Source: Muribaculaceae bacterium (GTDB taxonomy: Bacteria; Bacteroidota; Bacteroidia; Bacteroidales; Muribaculaceae). Taken from it: DNA of 64,000 bases. The stretch is taken from assembly GCA_017651515.1 (NCBI GenBank), contig JAGCCU010000039.1, positions 1 to 64,000 on the forward strand. The letters are read 5' to 3'. Positions 19,231-27,875 of this stretch are shown here, piece after piece (positions within the stretch are counted from its first letter, which is position 1; the number at the start of each line of letters is the position of its first letter). Made by a program: the position numbers and the translations under genes. Under the pieces are notes generated by a model. It searched no databases, had not been told where the DNA came from, and saw only the letters and a program-made list of their open reading frames with translations.

Positions 19231-20208
19231 TTACAGCTTGCGCTGGATGATGTAGTGGAAAATCTGCTTGAAAGCATCAATAGCATCGCTCGACTCGAAA
19301 TGGGAATCAAGCATAGCATCGGCTTCGGCACGCAACTGTTCCATCTTATCGTAAGCATAGTCGATGCCGCCTGCCTGCTTTGCGTATTCTACCAGCCGCT
19401 CGATATCGGTAGTTGAGAGTTGTTCTTTATGCACCAAAGCCTGTATTTCGGCATGTTCAGGAAGATCGGTGCGTCCGAGGGCATAAATAAGCGGCAGCGT
19501 AATCTTGCCTTCGCGCAGGTCATTACCAGTAGGCTTGCCCACAGCAGGGTCGTGGAAATAGTCGAAAGTGTCGTCCTTGATTTGGAAACAGAGTCCTAAC
19601 AGACGAGCATAGTTGCGTAGTGCGAGCAGCTTGTCTTCTGGAGCATCGGTGGCATAACCGCCTACCGTCACGCAGCTCTCAAATAGCGATGCTGTTTTCT
19701 TGCCTATGATTGTGAGATAGGTCTGCTCATCGATGTTGCGGGTGCGAGCATTATCATACTGAGCAATCTCGCCAAGCGAAAGGTCACCGCCCATGCTCGC
19801 CAGCGAGTCAAGAATGCGGCTGTCACCAGTCTTCACGGCGCATCGTAGTGCTCCTGTGACAAAAAAGTCGCCAACGAGTACCGCTACATGGTTCGACCAC
19901 ACACAGTTTATGGTTTCTACGCTCCGCCGCTGCTGTGCCTCGTCTATCACATCGTCATGAATGAGCGAAGCGTTATGCAGCATCTCTATAGCAGCTCCGG
20001 CATACAGCACCTTTTCGGTAATGCCGCCGAACAACTTGCCGCTAAGCAGCACCAGCAACGGGCGCAACTGCTTGCCTTTAGTCTGCAAGTATCGTTCCAC
20101 GATTTTGTTCATCAACTCTGTGTCGCTATTCAGAGTAGATTTGATAATCGCGTTCAAGCGTTTCAGTTCATCAGCTACCGATGCACGTATTTCCTCTAGA
20201 TTCTTCAT
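19231..20208 (-). CDS. Polyprenyl (octaprenyl-type) diphosphate synthase
   Basis: A 325-residue trans-isoprenyl diphosphate synthase. The first Asp-rich motif is SLIHDDVIDEAQQRR (about 88-102) and the second is QIKDDTFDYF (about 212-221); GKQLRPLLVLLSGKLFGG is the N-terminal conserved block. It makes the long side chain of menaquinone; chain length cannot be fixed from sequence. A minus-strand -7 box TAATTTTG lies at 20217-20224, so the transcript would have almost no leader. Confidence 0.93.
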   Translation of the reverse strand: MKNLEEIRASVADELKRLNAIIKSTLNSDTELMNKIVERYLQTKGKQLRPLLVLLSGKLFGGITEKVLYAGAAIEMLHNASLIHDDVIDEAQQRRSVETINCVWSNHVAVLVGDFFVTGALRCAVKTGDSRILDSLASMGGDLSLGEIAQYDNARTRNIDEQTYLTIIGKKTASLFESCVTVGGYATDAPEDKLLALRNYARLLGLCFQIKDDTFDYFHDPAVGKPTGNDLREGKITLPLIYALGRTDLPEHAEIQALVHKEQLSTTDIERLVEYAKQAGGIDYAYDKMEQLRAEADAMLDSHFESSDAIDAFKQIFHYIIQRKL

Positions 20209-20216
20209 TCAGACTG

Positions 20217-20224
20217 CAAAATTA
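20217..20224 (-). promoter_or_regulatory. -7 box for the polyprenyl synthase-rnhB unit
   Basis: Minus-strand TAATTTTG, 9 bp from the start codon, implying a leaderless or nearly leaderless mRNA. Confidence 0.5.
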
Positions 20225-20483
20225 CTGCAAGTTGGGCGCAATACAAAATTAATTCATTGTTTTTATTGCCGAACCGCCATCAATACAAGTATAAGGGCTT
20301 CCAGTGCGAGTGTATCACATGCCAAGGCTTTGGTTGTACCAACCATACAAACTCAAAAGGATAAATTCGAACAAAAAGCCGATTTTTCTGTTAACGACTC
20401 TAAAAATTCCTACTTAATCCAAAATGGAAGTTAAATATTGTCGGTTTTGTGTTCAAAAATTATGTTGTAAAACATAGAAGGAG

Positions 20484-20491
20484 TAATTTTG
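20484..20491 (+). promoter_or_regulatory. -7 box for a candidate orphan small RNA
   Basis: Plus-strand TAATTTTG. No plus-strand protein gene follows, but two terminator hairpins do (20534-20562 and 20616-20648). Confidence 0.45.
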
Positions 20492-20497
20492 CATCGG

Positions 20498-20648
20498 TTT
20501 TTCATGGTATTAGTTTTTAAGGTTAGTGAAAACCAGTCGTCGTGATGACGACTGCGCTTTTTCAAATTTGTATTAAGGTTTATGTTAATGGTATTAGAAG
20601 GTTAATTAGTTAAGCAATCCCCGACGTTGATGTCGAGGATTTTTTTTA
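20498..20648 (+). ncRNA. Candidate small RNA with two terminator hairpins
   Basis: In the 583-bp gap between two minus-strand genes there is a plus-strand -7 box at 20484. About 40 nt on comes a hairpin CAGTCGTC/GACGACTG with a 5-nt loop and a short T-tract (20534-20562). A second hairpin, ATCC-CGAC/GTCG-GGAT with one internal mismatch, ends in eight T residues (20616-20648). No open frame of note lies between them. An RNA of about 60 or 150 nt is predicted. No known family was recognised. The rest of the gap (20225-20483 and 20650-20790) shows nothing clear. Confidence 0.4.
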
Positions 20649-20791
20649 TATATATCTATGTGTAATACGTCTCATTGCATCTTGCTTCACAAGTGATGCC
20701 AATACTATCCTTGCACCAATATGATGTACAACATCATCGGCTGACATGCCTGCTTCTTTGGGCCCGTTTTATATAATAATAAGAAATTATA

Positions 20792-22012
20792 TTATTGTGA
20801 GAGGCGTCGGTGCATGATTAAGGTTATAACAAGAGATGTCAGTGCACCAATTGCAGCAACTAGGGCAAAAACGACAATAATGTCAGTCCATATCACGGTC
20901 ACAGGATATGTATGTACGATGAGATTGCTGGGATCGCCGTTGAGTTTAAGCCAACCGAACGTCTGCTGTCCCAGACAGAGAAGCAGTCCGAGTATCACAC
21001 CCATTATAGCACCAGCAAGTGCAATAAACCATCCCACTGCCACAAAGATACGGGTAAGTTGTTTGTTGGTAGCACCCAAGTTGCGTAGTGTGGCTATACT
21101 TTCATCTTTTTCTATTATGAGAAGTGATAATGTGCTGATGACATTGAAAGTGGCAATTATCAATATGAATGCCATTAGGAGAAATGCCATCCACTTTTCA
21201 ATGTTTACCAGGCGGTAGGCAGTAGCCTGTTGCATCAATCTGTTCTTTATGGAATAATCCGGCCCCAGTATTTGTGCCATTTGCTGCATGGCTTTCTGTT
21301 CGTTGGCTTCTGCTTTCAGAGCTACCTCGATTGCAGTAGCCTGAGTGTCATAGTCAAACAACTTTCGAGCCACGTTGATGGGGACATATATAAGGTCGGA
21401 GTCGTAAGAGTTCTGCTGTAGTTGGAAAATTCCCGCAACAAATAGAGAGTCACTGGTAAATGCACCCATGGGGTTGGCAAGGTTGATGCGTCCTTGCCGC
21501 TGTGGGGCATATAGTTGCAGCATCAGCAGGTATTCAGGTCGCACATGAAGTTTCAAAGCGGGACCTACTCCCACAACAACATAGGACGATACTTGGTCGT
21601 GCATTGACCACAAACCGTCAACAATCACGCTGTCGATCGCTGTCAAGCTGTTATAGTCGTCTGGTACACCCTTGAGCCTGACGGGCATTTGGTATTCGGC
21701 GAAGATTGCCAGTGCATTGTCCATGACAACAGGCATTGCCAGTTTGACGTCAGGAATCGCGTTAATTATCTTCAATAGGCTGTCGGCATTGTTTATCACC
21801 TTTCCTTGAGTGGCAGTAATGGATATGGGAGGGTCTAGTTTCGCAAGTCTGTCCATAATCACACCTCTGAATCCATTGAACACACTCAACACGCATACCA
21901 GAGCAGCCGTAGTGACAATCACTCCCAGCATAGAAATGATGGAAATGATGTTCACCGCGCTGTGCGCCTTGCGGGATACTATGTAACGATATGCTATTTT
22001 AGGGATTATCAT
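20792..22012 (-). CDS. LolC/LolE-type lipoprotein transporter permease (FtsX family)
   Basis: About 406 residues from the ATG at 22012 (MIIPKIAYRYIVSRKAHSAVNIIS...), the usual start of LolC/E proteins; a GTG at 22036, directly after the rbfA stop codon, would add eight residues. It has one N-terminal TM segment, a large periplasmic MacB-like domain (about 50-260) and three C-terminal TM segments (FILIIATFNVISTLSLLIIEK, the WFIALAGAIMGVILGLLLCL segment, and a final one). LolCDE moves mature lipoproteins from the inner membrane toward the outer membrane. The matching ATPase gene lolD is about 10 kb away (32118). Confidence 0.88.
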   Translation of the reverse strand: MIIPKIAYRYIVSRKAHSAVNIISIISMLGVIVTTAALVCVLSVFNGFRGVIMDRLAKLDPPISITATQGKVINNADSLLKIINAIPDVKLAMPVVMDNALAIFAEYQMPVRLKGVPDDYNSLTAIDSVIVDGLWSMHDQVSSYVVVGVGPALKLHVRPEYLLMLQLYAPQRQGRINLANPMGAFTSDSLFVAGIFQLQQNSYDSDLIYVPINVARKLFDYDTQATAIEVALKAEANEQKAMQQMAQILGPDYSIKNRLMQQATAYRLVNIEKWMAFLLMAFILIIATFNVISTLSLLIIEKDESIATLRNLGATNKQLTRIFVAVGWFIALAGAIMGVILGLLLCLGQQTFGWLKLNGDPSNLIVHTYPVTVIWTDIIVVFALVAAIGALTSLVITLIMHRRLSQ

Positions 22013-22036
22013 GACATAATCCTTGCCTGTTATCAC

Positions 22037-22372
22037 TTACTTTTTCAGCAATTCATCAATGTGGTCGATATAGTCGAGTGAGTCGTCAATGAAGAAACTC
22101 AGTTCGGGTGTTCGTCGAAGTTGATATCGTACACGATTGGCGAGAGTGTAGCGAATTGATGCTACGTTGGAATTGATATTGTCAATCAATTCCTGGGCAC
22201 GCTCACTTGGGAAAATGCTTAAGTACGCTCTGGCTACGCTCAAGTCGGGTGATACGCGCACAGTGCTCACGCTAATCAGCACTCCGCCCATCTTTGCTGT
22301 TTCGGCACGGAAAATCTCACTGAGTTCTTTCTGAAGCAGCCGTGATATTTTTTCTAATCTGGTTCCTTGCAT
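22037..22372 (-). CDS. rbfA: Ribosome-binding factor A
   Basis: A 111-residue RbfA, which binds the 30S subunit and helps mature 16S rRNA. The KH-like fold shows in RLEKISRLLQKELSEIFR, VSTVRVSPDLSVARAYLSIFP and LANRVRYQLRRTPELSFFIDDSLDY, all family hallmarks. Length is typical. It is directly followed by the LolC/E permease gene and preceded by a minus-strand -7 box (TAATTTTG, 22398-22405). Confidence 0.95.
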   Translation of the reverse strand: MQGTRLEKISRLLQKELSEIFRAETAKMGGVLISVSTVRVSPDLSVARAYLSIFPSERAQELIDNINSNVASIRYTLANRVRYQLRRTPELSFFIDDSLDYIDHIDELLKK

Positions 22373-22397
22373 ATATTATTTCTGATTTTTATGATTG

Positions 22398-22405
22398 CAA
22401 AATTA
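22398..22405 (-). promoter_or_regulatory. -7 box for rbfA and the permease gene
   Basis: Minus-strand TAATTTTG, 25 bp upstream of the rbfA start codon. Confidence 0.5.
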
Positions 22406-22444
22406 GTAAATAAAATGTGTAGAGAGAATGTGATGTAACGCAAA

Positions 22445-23224
22445 TCAATTTACCTGTACTGTAACGCCTGTAGCTTTCTCGATTCGCTTGCCTATTTTAT
22501 CCAATTCTTCAATTGGAATTTTCTCGAGTGACTGTGCAGGAGTCTTACGGTCGATGGAGTAAAGCATTATTTCACGAGGGGCAATAGCCTTGTAAGCCTT
22601 GATTAGTGCTTCAATCTCGGCATCAGTGGTATTGTCGATGTGTCGGCCTTCCCAGTCTCCACGAAGCATCATGGTCTGGATGATGCACTGTCCGGCGAAT
22701 TGTTTCAGGTCTTCGATAATTCCTTCAGGTATTACGTTTGGTGACTGAGGCCGGTTAATGATGCGCATTGTGGCGGCAATAGCTGAGTCAAGTTTAAGGA
22801 TGTTGTTGTCAACAAGCTTGAGGGCTTTTGCCACAGCAGGTTTTCCCGCCATGGTGGAATTACTCAGGACGCTTACTTTTGCTTCAGGATAAAAACGGTC
22901 ACGTAACATGATTACGTCATGCACCACTTCGGCAAAGTGTGGGTGCAGTGTAGGCTCGCCATTGCCTGAAAAAGTAATTACATTCAATTGGTCTCCAGCT
23001 TCATGCATCTTTTGAAGCTTATTCTTCAACTGTCGTTTTACTGATTCTCGGCTAGAGATGCCATCCTTGCCAGGTCCCTGGGCATTGAAGCCAGCTTCGC
23101 AGTACAGGCAGTCAAACGAGCATATCTTGCCGTCGTTAGGCATCAGGTTGATACCCAGCGAAATGCCTAATCTCCGAGAATGGATTGGGCCGAATATTGT
23201 TTCATGGAAAAGTACGGTTTGCAT
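22445..23224 (-). CDS. Radical SAM protein
   Basis: A 259-residue radical SAM enzyme. The cluster-binding motif is CSFDCLYC, the CxxxCxxC form (about residues 34-41), followed by a GNGEPTLHP motif (about 89-97), which binds SAM. It belongs to a small family often listed with tRNA-wyosine-type synthases (COG0731), but bacteria lack wyosine and the substrate is unknown. It lies 15 nt after the GT4 gene and is probably co-transcribed. Confidence 0.85.
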   Translation of the reverse strand: MQTVLFHETIFGPIHSRRLGISLGINLMPNDGKICSFDCLYCEAGFNAQGPGKDGISSRESVKRQLKNKLQKMHEAGDQLNVITFSGNGEPTLHPHFAEVVHDVIMLRDRFYPEAKVSVLSNSTMAGKPAVAKALKLVDNNILKLDSAIAATMRIINRPQSPNVIPEGIIEDLKQFAGQCIIQTMMLRGDWEGRHIDNTTDAEIEALIKAYKAIAPREIMLYSIDRKTPAQSLEKIPIEELDKIGKRIEKATGVTVQVN

Positions 23225-23239
23225 AATATGGAAGTGAAG

Positions 23240-24466
23240 TTAAATGAGTGATTTATATAAGTTTAAATGCTGTTTGGCGATAACTCCTTGGTCGAAATGC
23301 TTTTCTACCCACTGATGCTGTGATTCTCGGTCGAGAGGATTATTTACCGCCCACAGCAATCCTTGTGCAATGTCTTTGGGGGCATGGCTGTCGGTTATGT
23401 ATCCATTCTGCAGATGCTTTACTATGTCGGTTTGTCCGCCATCGCCTGTTGTTACAGGTGTACATCCGCAAGCCATACCCTCTACCAGTGTGTATCCGAA
23501 TGACTCTACCTGTGAAGTGGAAATCACAATGTGGGCATGCTGGTACACGCTGCGAAGGTCTGTCACATATCCTAAATAGGTAAACGGCAATTGTAACTGT
23601 CTTAACAATGTGGTGTCACGCAGGTTGCCATATAGAACCAAGTGCAGTTGTCGTGCCAGGTCGGGCATTTCGTTTGCAATGAAACGAGAAGTTTCTATAA
23701 GCACGTCCAATCCTTTCATTGGATCATCTAGGCGTGCGGCTCCCATGACGGCGATATGCTTTGATGAATCTATGCCCCATGAGTTTTGCTTCTCCAGTGT
23801 CGGCATGAACTGTGCCGTGGGGAAGGGATTTGCAATTACGCTTATGTCGGCATCGCTCATAAGCGAACTGTAGCGGCATTTCTGTTCCAACCAGTGGCTT
23901 ACTGCCACGAAGTGAATGCCTCCATGTTCATAGAGTCGACGTTTGTGCTCCTGCGTACTTGTCGAAATGTCTTCACCAGTGGTGCCCGTTAGTGGGCAGC
24001 TGTGGCAGTATGTTTCAAATGATGTGCACTTTCCGGCATGGTGGCATATGCCTGTACAGTTCCACATGTCGTGCATAACCCATACTATAGGTTTGCCTAG
24101 TCCGAGCAACTTCTCGATACTTTTGAGCGAAAGCATGCCTTGATTAATCCAACCAAGAACTATTACGTCGGCATTCTGTACCCAGGGGTGGTTACAAATA
24201 TCGCTGCCGTGAGTTGCAGTATCAATCTGGAAAAGGGTATTGCGACTGAAACCGTTATGCGTGAATATGCCTAATCGTTCGGCAAGGAAGTTATATCGCT
24301 GCTCAAACCACGAACCCACACGCGTCACGCGGTCGTCATCCGAGCGTTTGTCCATCACCAGCATGCGGGCATTCGCGCCGGCTTCGTTCAAGCCGTGCAT
24401 TAGCCGTGTAGTGGCAATTGCCGCTCCACCCAATAGGTCGCTCCGGTTAACAAGTGCTATATTCAT
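23240..24466 (-). CDS. Family 4 glycosyltransferase
   Basis: A 408-residue GT-B glycosyltransferase. The N-terminal domain starts NIALVNRSDLLGGAAIATTRLMHGL. The C-terminal donor-binding domain carries the EX7E motif in ESFGYTLVE and a GGQTDIV loop. A cysteine-rich segment (about 135-160: WNCTGICHHAGKC and YCHSCPL) resembles that of wcaC-like transferases of capsule or O-antigen loci. It lies 9 nt after the RNase H gene. No other polysaccharide genes are nearby; acceptor and donor are unknown. Confidence 0.88.
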   Translation of the reverse strand: MNIALVNRSDLLGGAAIATTRLMHGLNEAGANARMLVMDKRSDDDRVTRVGSWFEQRYNFLAERLGIFTHNGFSRNTLFQIDTATHGSDICNHPWVQNADVIVLGWINQGMLSLKSIEKLLGLGKPIVWVMHDMWNCTGICHHAGKCTSFETYCHSCPLTGTTGEDISTSTQEHKRRLYEHGGIHFVAVSHWLEQKCRYSSLMSDADISVIANPFPTAQFMPTLEKQNSWGIDSSKHIAVMGAARLDDPMKGLDVLIETSRFIANEMPDLARQLHLVLYGNLRDTTLLRQLQLPFTYLGYVTDLRSVYQHAHIVISTSQVESFGYTLVEGMACGCTPVTTGDGGQTDIVKHLQNGYITDSHAPKDIAQGLLWAVNNPLDRESQHQWVEKHFDQGVIAKQHLNLYKSLI

Positions 24467-24475
24467 GGCAATAGT

Positions 24476-25120
24476 TTATTTGCGACCGAAATCGGCAGGG
24501 ATTTCTCCCCATTTTTCGGTGTCCCACTTGATGATGCGGTTGGTCCAGGTGTGGGAGGCAAGCCACCTCTCGGCACGTCCAATTAGTTCAAAGACGCGCT
24601 CGTTATTGTCGGTACGCTCAAGTTTGGACTTACACTTGCCGTTACGGACCCAAGCTAATGCGGTGCGACTGTCGCTATAGATGGCGGTGTTGCCGTTCTG
24701 AGTTTTGTGGAAGAATGCCAGGGCATGTACCAGTGCAAGGAATTCTCCGATGTTGTTGGTCGCATCACGGAATGGGCCTTGTCGGAACAGTTCCGCCCCA
24801 GTCATTACATCCACGCCGCGATATTCCATAATGCCCGGGTTGCCGCTGCAGGCACCGTCCACGGCAATGCTGTCGCGCACAATCTCAGGTATGGCTTCGT
24901 AGTTGACTTTTTGCTTGGGTGCACGTGCAATGGCTCGAAGCACCTCGCGGTCTTCGTTTCCGTTGCGGAAGGCCATGACGGCTTCTTCCTGGGTAGCGAA
25001 AGCCTTGTACTGCGCACCAGGATAACCCTTGACACGCGCCTCACACTCTGCCCAGGAGTCGCACACACCCGTTTCGGTGCCGCGCCACACTACATACCAT
25101 TTATTTCTGTACGACGACAT
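24476..25120 (-). CDS. Ribonuclease H with N-terminal viroplasmin domain
   Basis: A 214-residue RNase HI-type protein. The N-terminal viroplasmin domain (about 5-50: KWYVVWRGTETGV, YPGAQYKAFATQEEA) binds RNA-DNA hybrids. The catalytic domain has Asp in AVDGACSGNPG, Glu in NNIGEFLAL, Asp in IYSDSRTAL and a C-terminal Asp in IKWDTEKWGEIPADFGRK. It degrades the RNA strand of hybrids. Its first 165 bp are duplicated almost exactly at 27710-27879, where they are fused to an RHS gene. It heads a likely unit with the GT4 and radical SAM genes. Confidence 0.92.
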   Translation of the reverse strand: MSSYRNKWYVVWRGTETGVCDSWAECEARVKGYPGAQYKAFATQEEAVMAFRNGNEDREVLRAIARAPKQKVNYEAIPEIVRDSIAVDGACSGNPGIMEYRGVDVMTGAELFRQGPFRDATNNIGEFLALVHALAFFHKTQNGNTAIYSDSRTALAWVRNGKCKSKLERTDNNERVFELIGRAERWLASHTWTNRIIKWDTEKWGEIPADFGRK

Positions 25121-25124
25121 ATAT
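24955..25124. repeat. Direct repeat, copy A: 5' end of the RNase H gene
   Basis: 170 bp that recur at 27710-27879 in the same orientation with two mismatches. It covers the first 55 codons of the RNase H gene and 4 bp upstream of its start. Confidence 0.95.
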
Positions 25125-25138
25125 AATCATGTATAATC

Positions 25139-25462
25139 TCAAATATATCCATTTTGAATCTCTTTCAATGCCGCAGTTAAGTCAAACATATAGGAATATG
25201 GTCCTTCATAGAGTTCGCCAAGGTTATTGTAAAAACCATACATTCCTTCATTTCCCATTCTATAATTATAAGGAATTCCATTAACTATTGTGCGGATAAC
25301 TTCACCGCTGGGGTCGGAGTAGCGGAGGGGGTTGTTCCCGCACCATGCCCACGGGGAGATATCGTGATACTTGTCGGCCAGAGGGTCGGGAGCAAGGAAC
25401 CGCATGGTGATGGGGTCGTAGAGAACCTCCATCGTACATGTTTCCTTGTCAAGCATTGTCAT
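25139..25462 (-). pseudogene. RHS-repeat core fragment without a toxin domain
   Basis: A 107-codon open frame. From about residue 15 it matches the RHS-associated core of the neighbouring large gene: YDPITMRFLAPDPLADKYHD, then SPWAWCGNNPLRYSDPSGEV, then a junction region ending EIQNGYI and a stop where the neighbour goes on into its toxin. It has no upstream RHS repeats and no toxin, so it is a remnant. The 110 bp at 25311-25420 are 98 percent identical to 26887-26996. It lies between the candidate immunity gene and the RNase H gene; the 18 bp to the RNase H start carry no clear promoter. Confidence 0.8.
25311..25420. repeat. RHS-core direct repeat, copy A
   Basis: 110 bp with two mismatches against 26887-26996, same orientation, covering the conserved DPITMRFLAPDPLADKYHD part of the RHS core. 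It could recombine to swap or delete the toxin tip and immunity gene lying between the copies. Confidence 0.9.
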
Positions 25463-25501
25463 TGTCTATTTTATCGGGGCTTCCGGGTTTGCAAAAGGGA
25501 C

Positions 25502-26251
25502 TTACTCAATAATTAAACTTGCGTCTGGCTTATAGATTGTTTCTATAATAATCCATTCGCAACTTGTGATATAGCCGTTTTGAATGATGACACGTATTAC
25601 ATAACTTGGCGATTCGTTCTTAACTTTTGGAGAACGCTTAACAGCTGCGAGAAACGATAAATCCCAAATCTCAATTTTCTTTTTTAATTCGGGGTAATCT
25701 TTAAAATACATTTCATACAAAGTTGACATTGCAAAATATTCAAATTGACTTTGGTATTTCTTATTCAATAGTATTGTGTGTTCTCTACTCTTTCCCTTAA
25801 TGATAACATTGTTCTCTTTGTCCCAAAGGAAAATGCGAACAAAGGGCATAGAAATTTGATAAGATTCAATGAAAAATATTGTATCATTTACCATCGAAAA
25901 GTTGGCACAATCATCAATGCTGCTACAGTCTTTTGCGTACTCAGCCCATTCCACACGAGAACCGAAATCTGAATCCGTTTTTGTCCTGTTGTGCTTATAT
26001 TGTCCTTGGTCCAAATTCAATCTTTTAGACATACAATATGAAATCAAATGGCTTATGCACGTCCACGAAGCTTCTATGGGCTTGTATTTTGGCAATTCTG
26101 TGGAATCAATGCAATTGGTAATAGTGTTACTGTCATTAAGGCTGATTGCACTATTAGTTGTATTTCTCTGATTAATTGAACAAGTGCCTATGCTACAAAA
26201 GCAGACGTTCAAGACTAATAATGCCAAGACTAATAAACTACGAATTAACAT
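25502..26251 (-). CDS. Hypothetical secreted protein or lipoprotein, candidate immunity protein
   Basis: A 249-residue protein from the ATG at 26251, which begins 1 nt after the TAG of the RHS toxin gene; an open frame extends 180 nt further upstream but overlaps the toxin gene. The N-terminus MLIRSLLVLALLVLNVCFCS is a signal sequence with cysteines that could be lipidated. The rest has charged beta-rich segments, and I recognise no family. Low GC content compared with its neighbours fits a mobile cassette. Tight coupling to a toxin gene is the usual layout for an immunity gene; that function is inference. An export signal would place it where an incoming extracellular protease could be met. 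Confidence 0.6.
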   Translation of the reverse strand: MLIRSLLVLALLVLNVCFCSIGTCSINQRNTTNSAISLNDSNTITNCIDSTELPKYKPIEASWTCISHLISYCMSKRLNLDQGQYKHNRTKTDSDFGSRVEWAEYAKDCSSIDDCANFSMVNDTIFFIESYQISMPFVRIFLWDKENNVIIKGKSREHTILLNKKYQSQFEYFAMSTLYEMYFKDYPELKKKIEIWDLSFLAAVKRSPKVKNESPSYVIRVIIQNGYITSCEWIIIETIYKPDASLIIE

Positions 26252-26252
26252 A

Positions 26253-27875
26253 CTAATAAATAATAAAATAAATTGGTAAATAAAAAAACGGACGAGAATA
26301 AATGAAATCAAAATTTGGAATAGCAGAAGCATCCAAAGGAACGATTCCATTATCCTCGAAGTAATAATAATAATGTGTACGCAGAGAAATATTATGTTCC
26401 TTCCTGAGCATATTCTCAATTTGGCAAGCATATATTTCAGTTCTGTCTATCACTTTATCCTTAGTCAAAAACCACGTGGACTCATCAAATTTTCCGTAAA
26501 ACTTGTCAGCAGCATGAGCTAACTCATGACCTAAGCCTATGTATGATGGTCTGGACGTTGAGTAGCCACTGATTATAGACTTAGATATTCCACCTTGGCT
26601 GGAGTCAGGATTCCAGTTGGCCGTGTCATTGCTTGAGTTGAAACTATTGGAAGTGGTTGTATATTCGACATTGACTACATTTTCGCTATTGATCAGGTCC
26701 GAAATAAACATTTTCCCAAATTTGCCATTTTGTATCTCTTGCAATGCGACAGTCAAATCAAACATAAAGGAATTCGGCCCTTCATACAGTTCGCCAAGAC
26801 AGTTGTAAAAACCGTAGGTGCCATCTTCTCCCAGTATATAATCGTAAGCGACCCCGTTAACTGTCGTGCGAATCACTTCACCTGTAGGGTCGGAGTAGCG
26901 GAGGGGGTTGTTCCCGCACCATGCCCACGGGGAGATGTCGTGATACTTGTCGGCCAGAGGGTCGGGGGCAAGGAACCGCATGGTGATGGGGTCGTACCAG
27001 CGGGCACGGTTGTTGTACCACGCCAGGCCGCCAGTGTCCTGCCACGGCTTGCCCGTGTGCAGATGGTGGTCACCCACGCCCGAATATATTCTTGTCACGG
27101 GCAAGCCACTGGCGGTATATGCCGTTGACTGGACAACACCAAAACTTGCATTTCTGACTGTGCGCACAGAACCCTGGTGGTCCCGTTCGTAGTAGTAATA
27201 CTGCACGGTGCTGTCGTTCAACCATTCAACATATCCCCAATTGTGATAACTGCGAGGATTCTTCCCCGTTTCTATAATAAAGTCTCCCAAATGACGACGG
27301 CTAACAGAACTTAACAATCTGGGAACATAAACAATGATTGTGTCACCGGTTACGCGGTCATAACGCTTTACTTGAGCAAGATAGTATTCACGCATAGTCT
27401 CGTTTACCAGCCTGCCGTCACTAAGGTAGGAATTTATTATAGTAAAATCACTGCCCATGGTAATGGAACTCGGCAAGCCAAGTGGGTTGTATTTGACATT
27501 TGTCACACCTCGGCTTTCGTCTGTCTTAATCCTTCCGTTATCGTCAAGCGTGACGAGATAGCTGCCAATAACGGCTTGTGGTATGTCGCCGAGGTAATCA
27601 TCAATGACAGCATCGTCGCTAATGCCCTGAAGGCGATTGCCTTCATAAGTCAGAGTAAGGCAGTCATAACCTCCACAGCCGTTTATTGAGCCTCTATCTA
27701 TCGACATCACGTTTCCGTTGCGGAAGGCCATGACGGCTTCTTCCTGAGTAGCAAAAGCCTTGTACTGCGCACCAGGATAACCCTTGACACGCGCCTCACA
27801 CTCTGCCCAGGAGTCGCACACACCCGTTTCGGTGCCGCGCCACACTACATACCATTTATTTCTGTACGACGACAT
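26253..27875 (-). CDS. RHS-core protein with zincin (HELAH) toxin tip, fused to a viroplasmin N-terminus
   Basis: A 540-residue chimera. Residues 1-55 are identical in origin to the viroplasmin domain of the nearby RNase H. From residue 56 it becomes the tail end of an RHS protein: YD-type repeats, then the core (YERDHQGSVRTV, DTGGLAWYNNRARWYDPIT, RFLAPDPLADKYHD). After the core comes a variable domain with GHELAHAAD (His450, Glu451, His454), a zinc-metalloprotease HExxH motif like that of M91-type effector toxins; TEIYACQIEN downstream may give the third ligand. The N-terminal RHS barrel, secretion signal and most repeats are missing, so it is likely a broken or stored orphan toxin module rather than an exported effector. 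A candidate immunity gene follows 1 nt after the stop. Confidence 0.82.
   Translation of the reverse strand: MSSYRNKWYVVWRGTETGVCDSWAECEARVKGYPGAQYKAFATQEEAVMAFRNGNVMSIDRGSINGCGGYDCLTLTYEGNRLQGISDDAVIDDYLGDIPQAVIGSYLVTLDDNGRIKTDESRGVTNVKYNPLGLPSSITMGSDFTIINSYLSDGRLVNETMREYYLAQVKRYDRVTGDTIIVYVPRLLSSVSRRHLGDFIIETGKNPRSYHNWGYVEWLNDSTVQYYYYERDHQGSVRTVRNASFGVVQSTAYTASGLPVTRIYSGVGDHHLHTGKPWQDTGGLAWYNNRARWYDPITMRFLAPDPLADKYHDISPWAWCGNNPLRYSDPTGEVIRTTVNGVAYDYILGEDGTYGFYNCLGELYEGPNSFMFDLTVALQEIQNGKFGKMFISDLINSENVVNVEYTTTSNSFNSSNDTANWNPDSSQGGISKSIISGYSTSRPSYIGLGHELAHAADKFYGKFDESTWFLTKDKVIDRTEIYACQIENMLRKEHNISLRTHYYYYFEDNGIVPLDASAIPNFDFIYSRPFFYLPIYFIIY
26887..26996. repeat. RHS-core direct repeat, copy B
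   Basis: Partner of 25311-25420 (110 bp, two mismatches) inside the large RHS gene. Confidence 0.9.
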
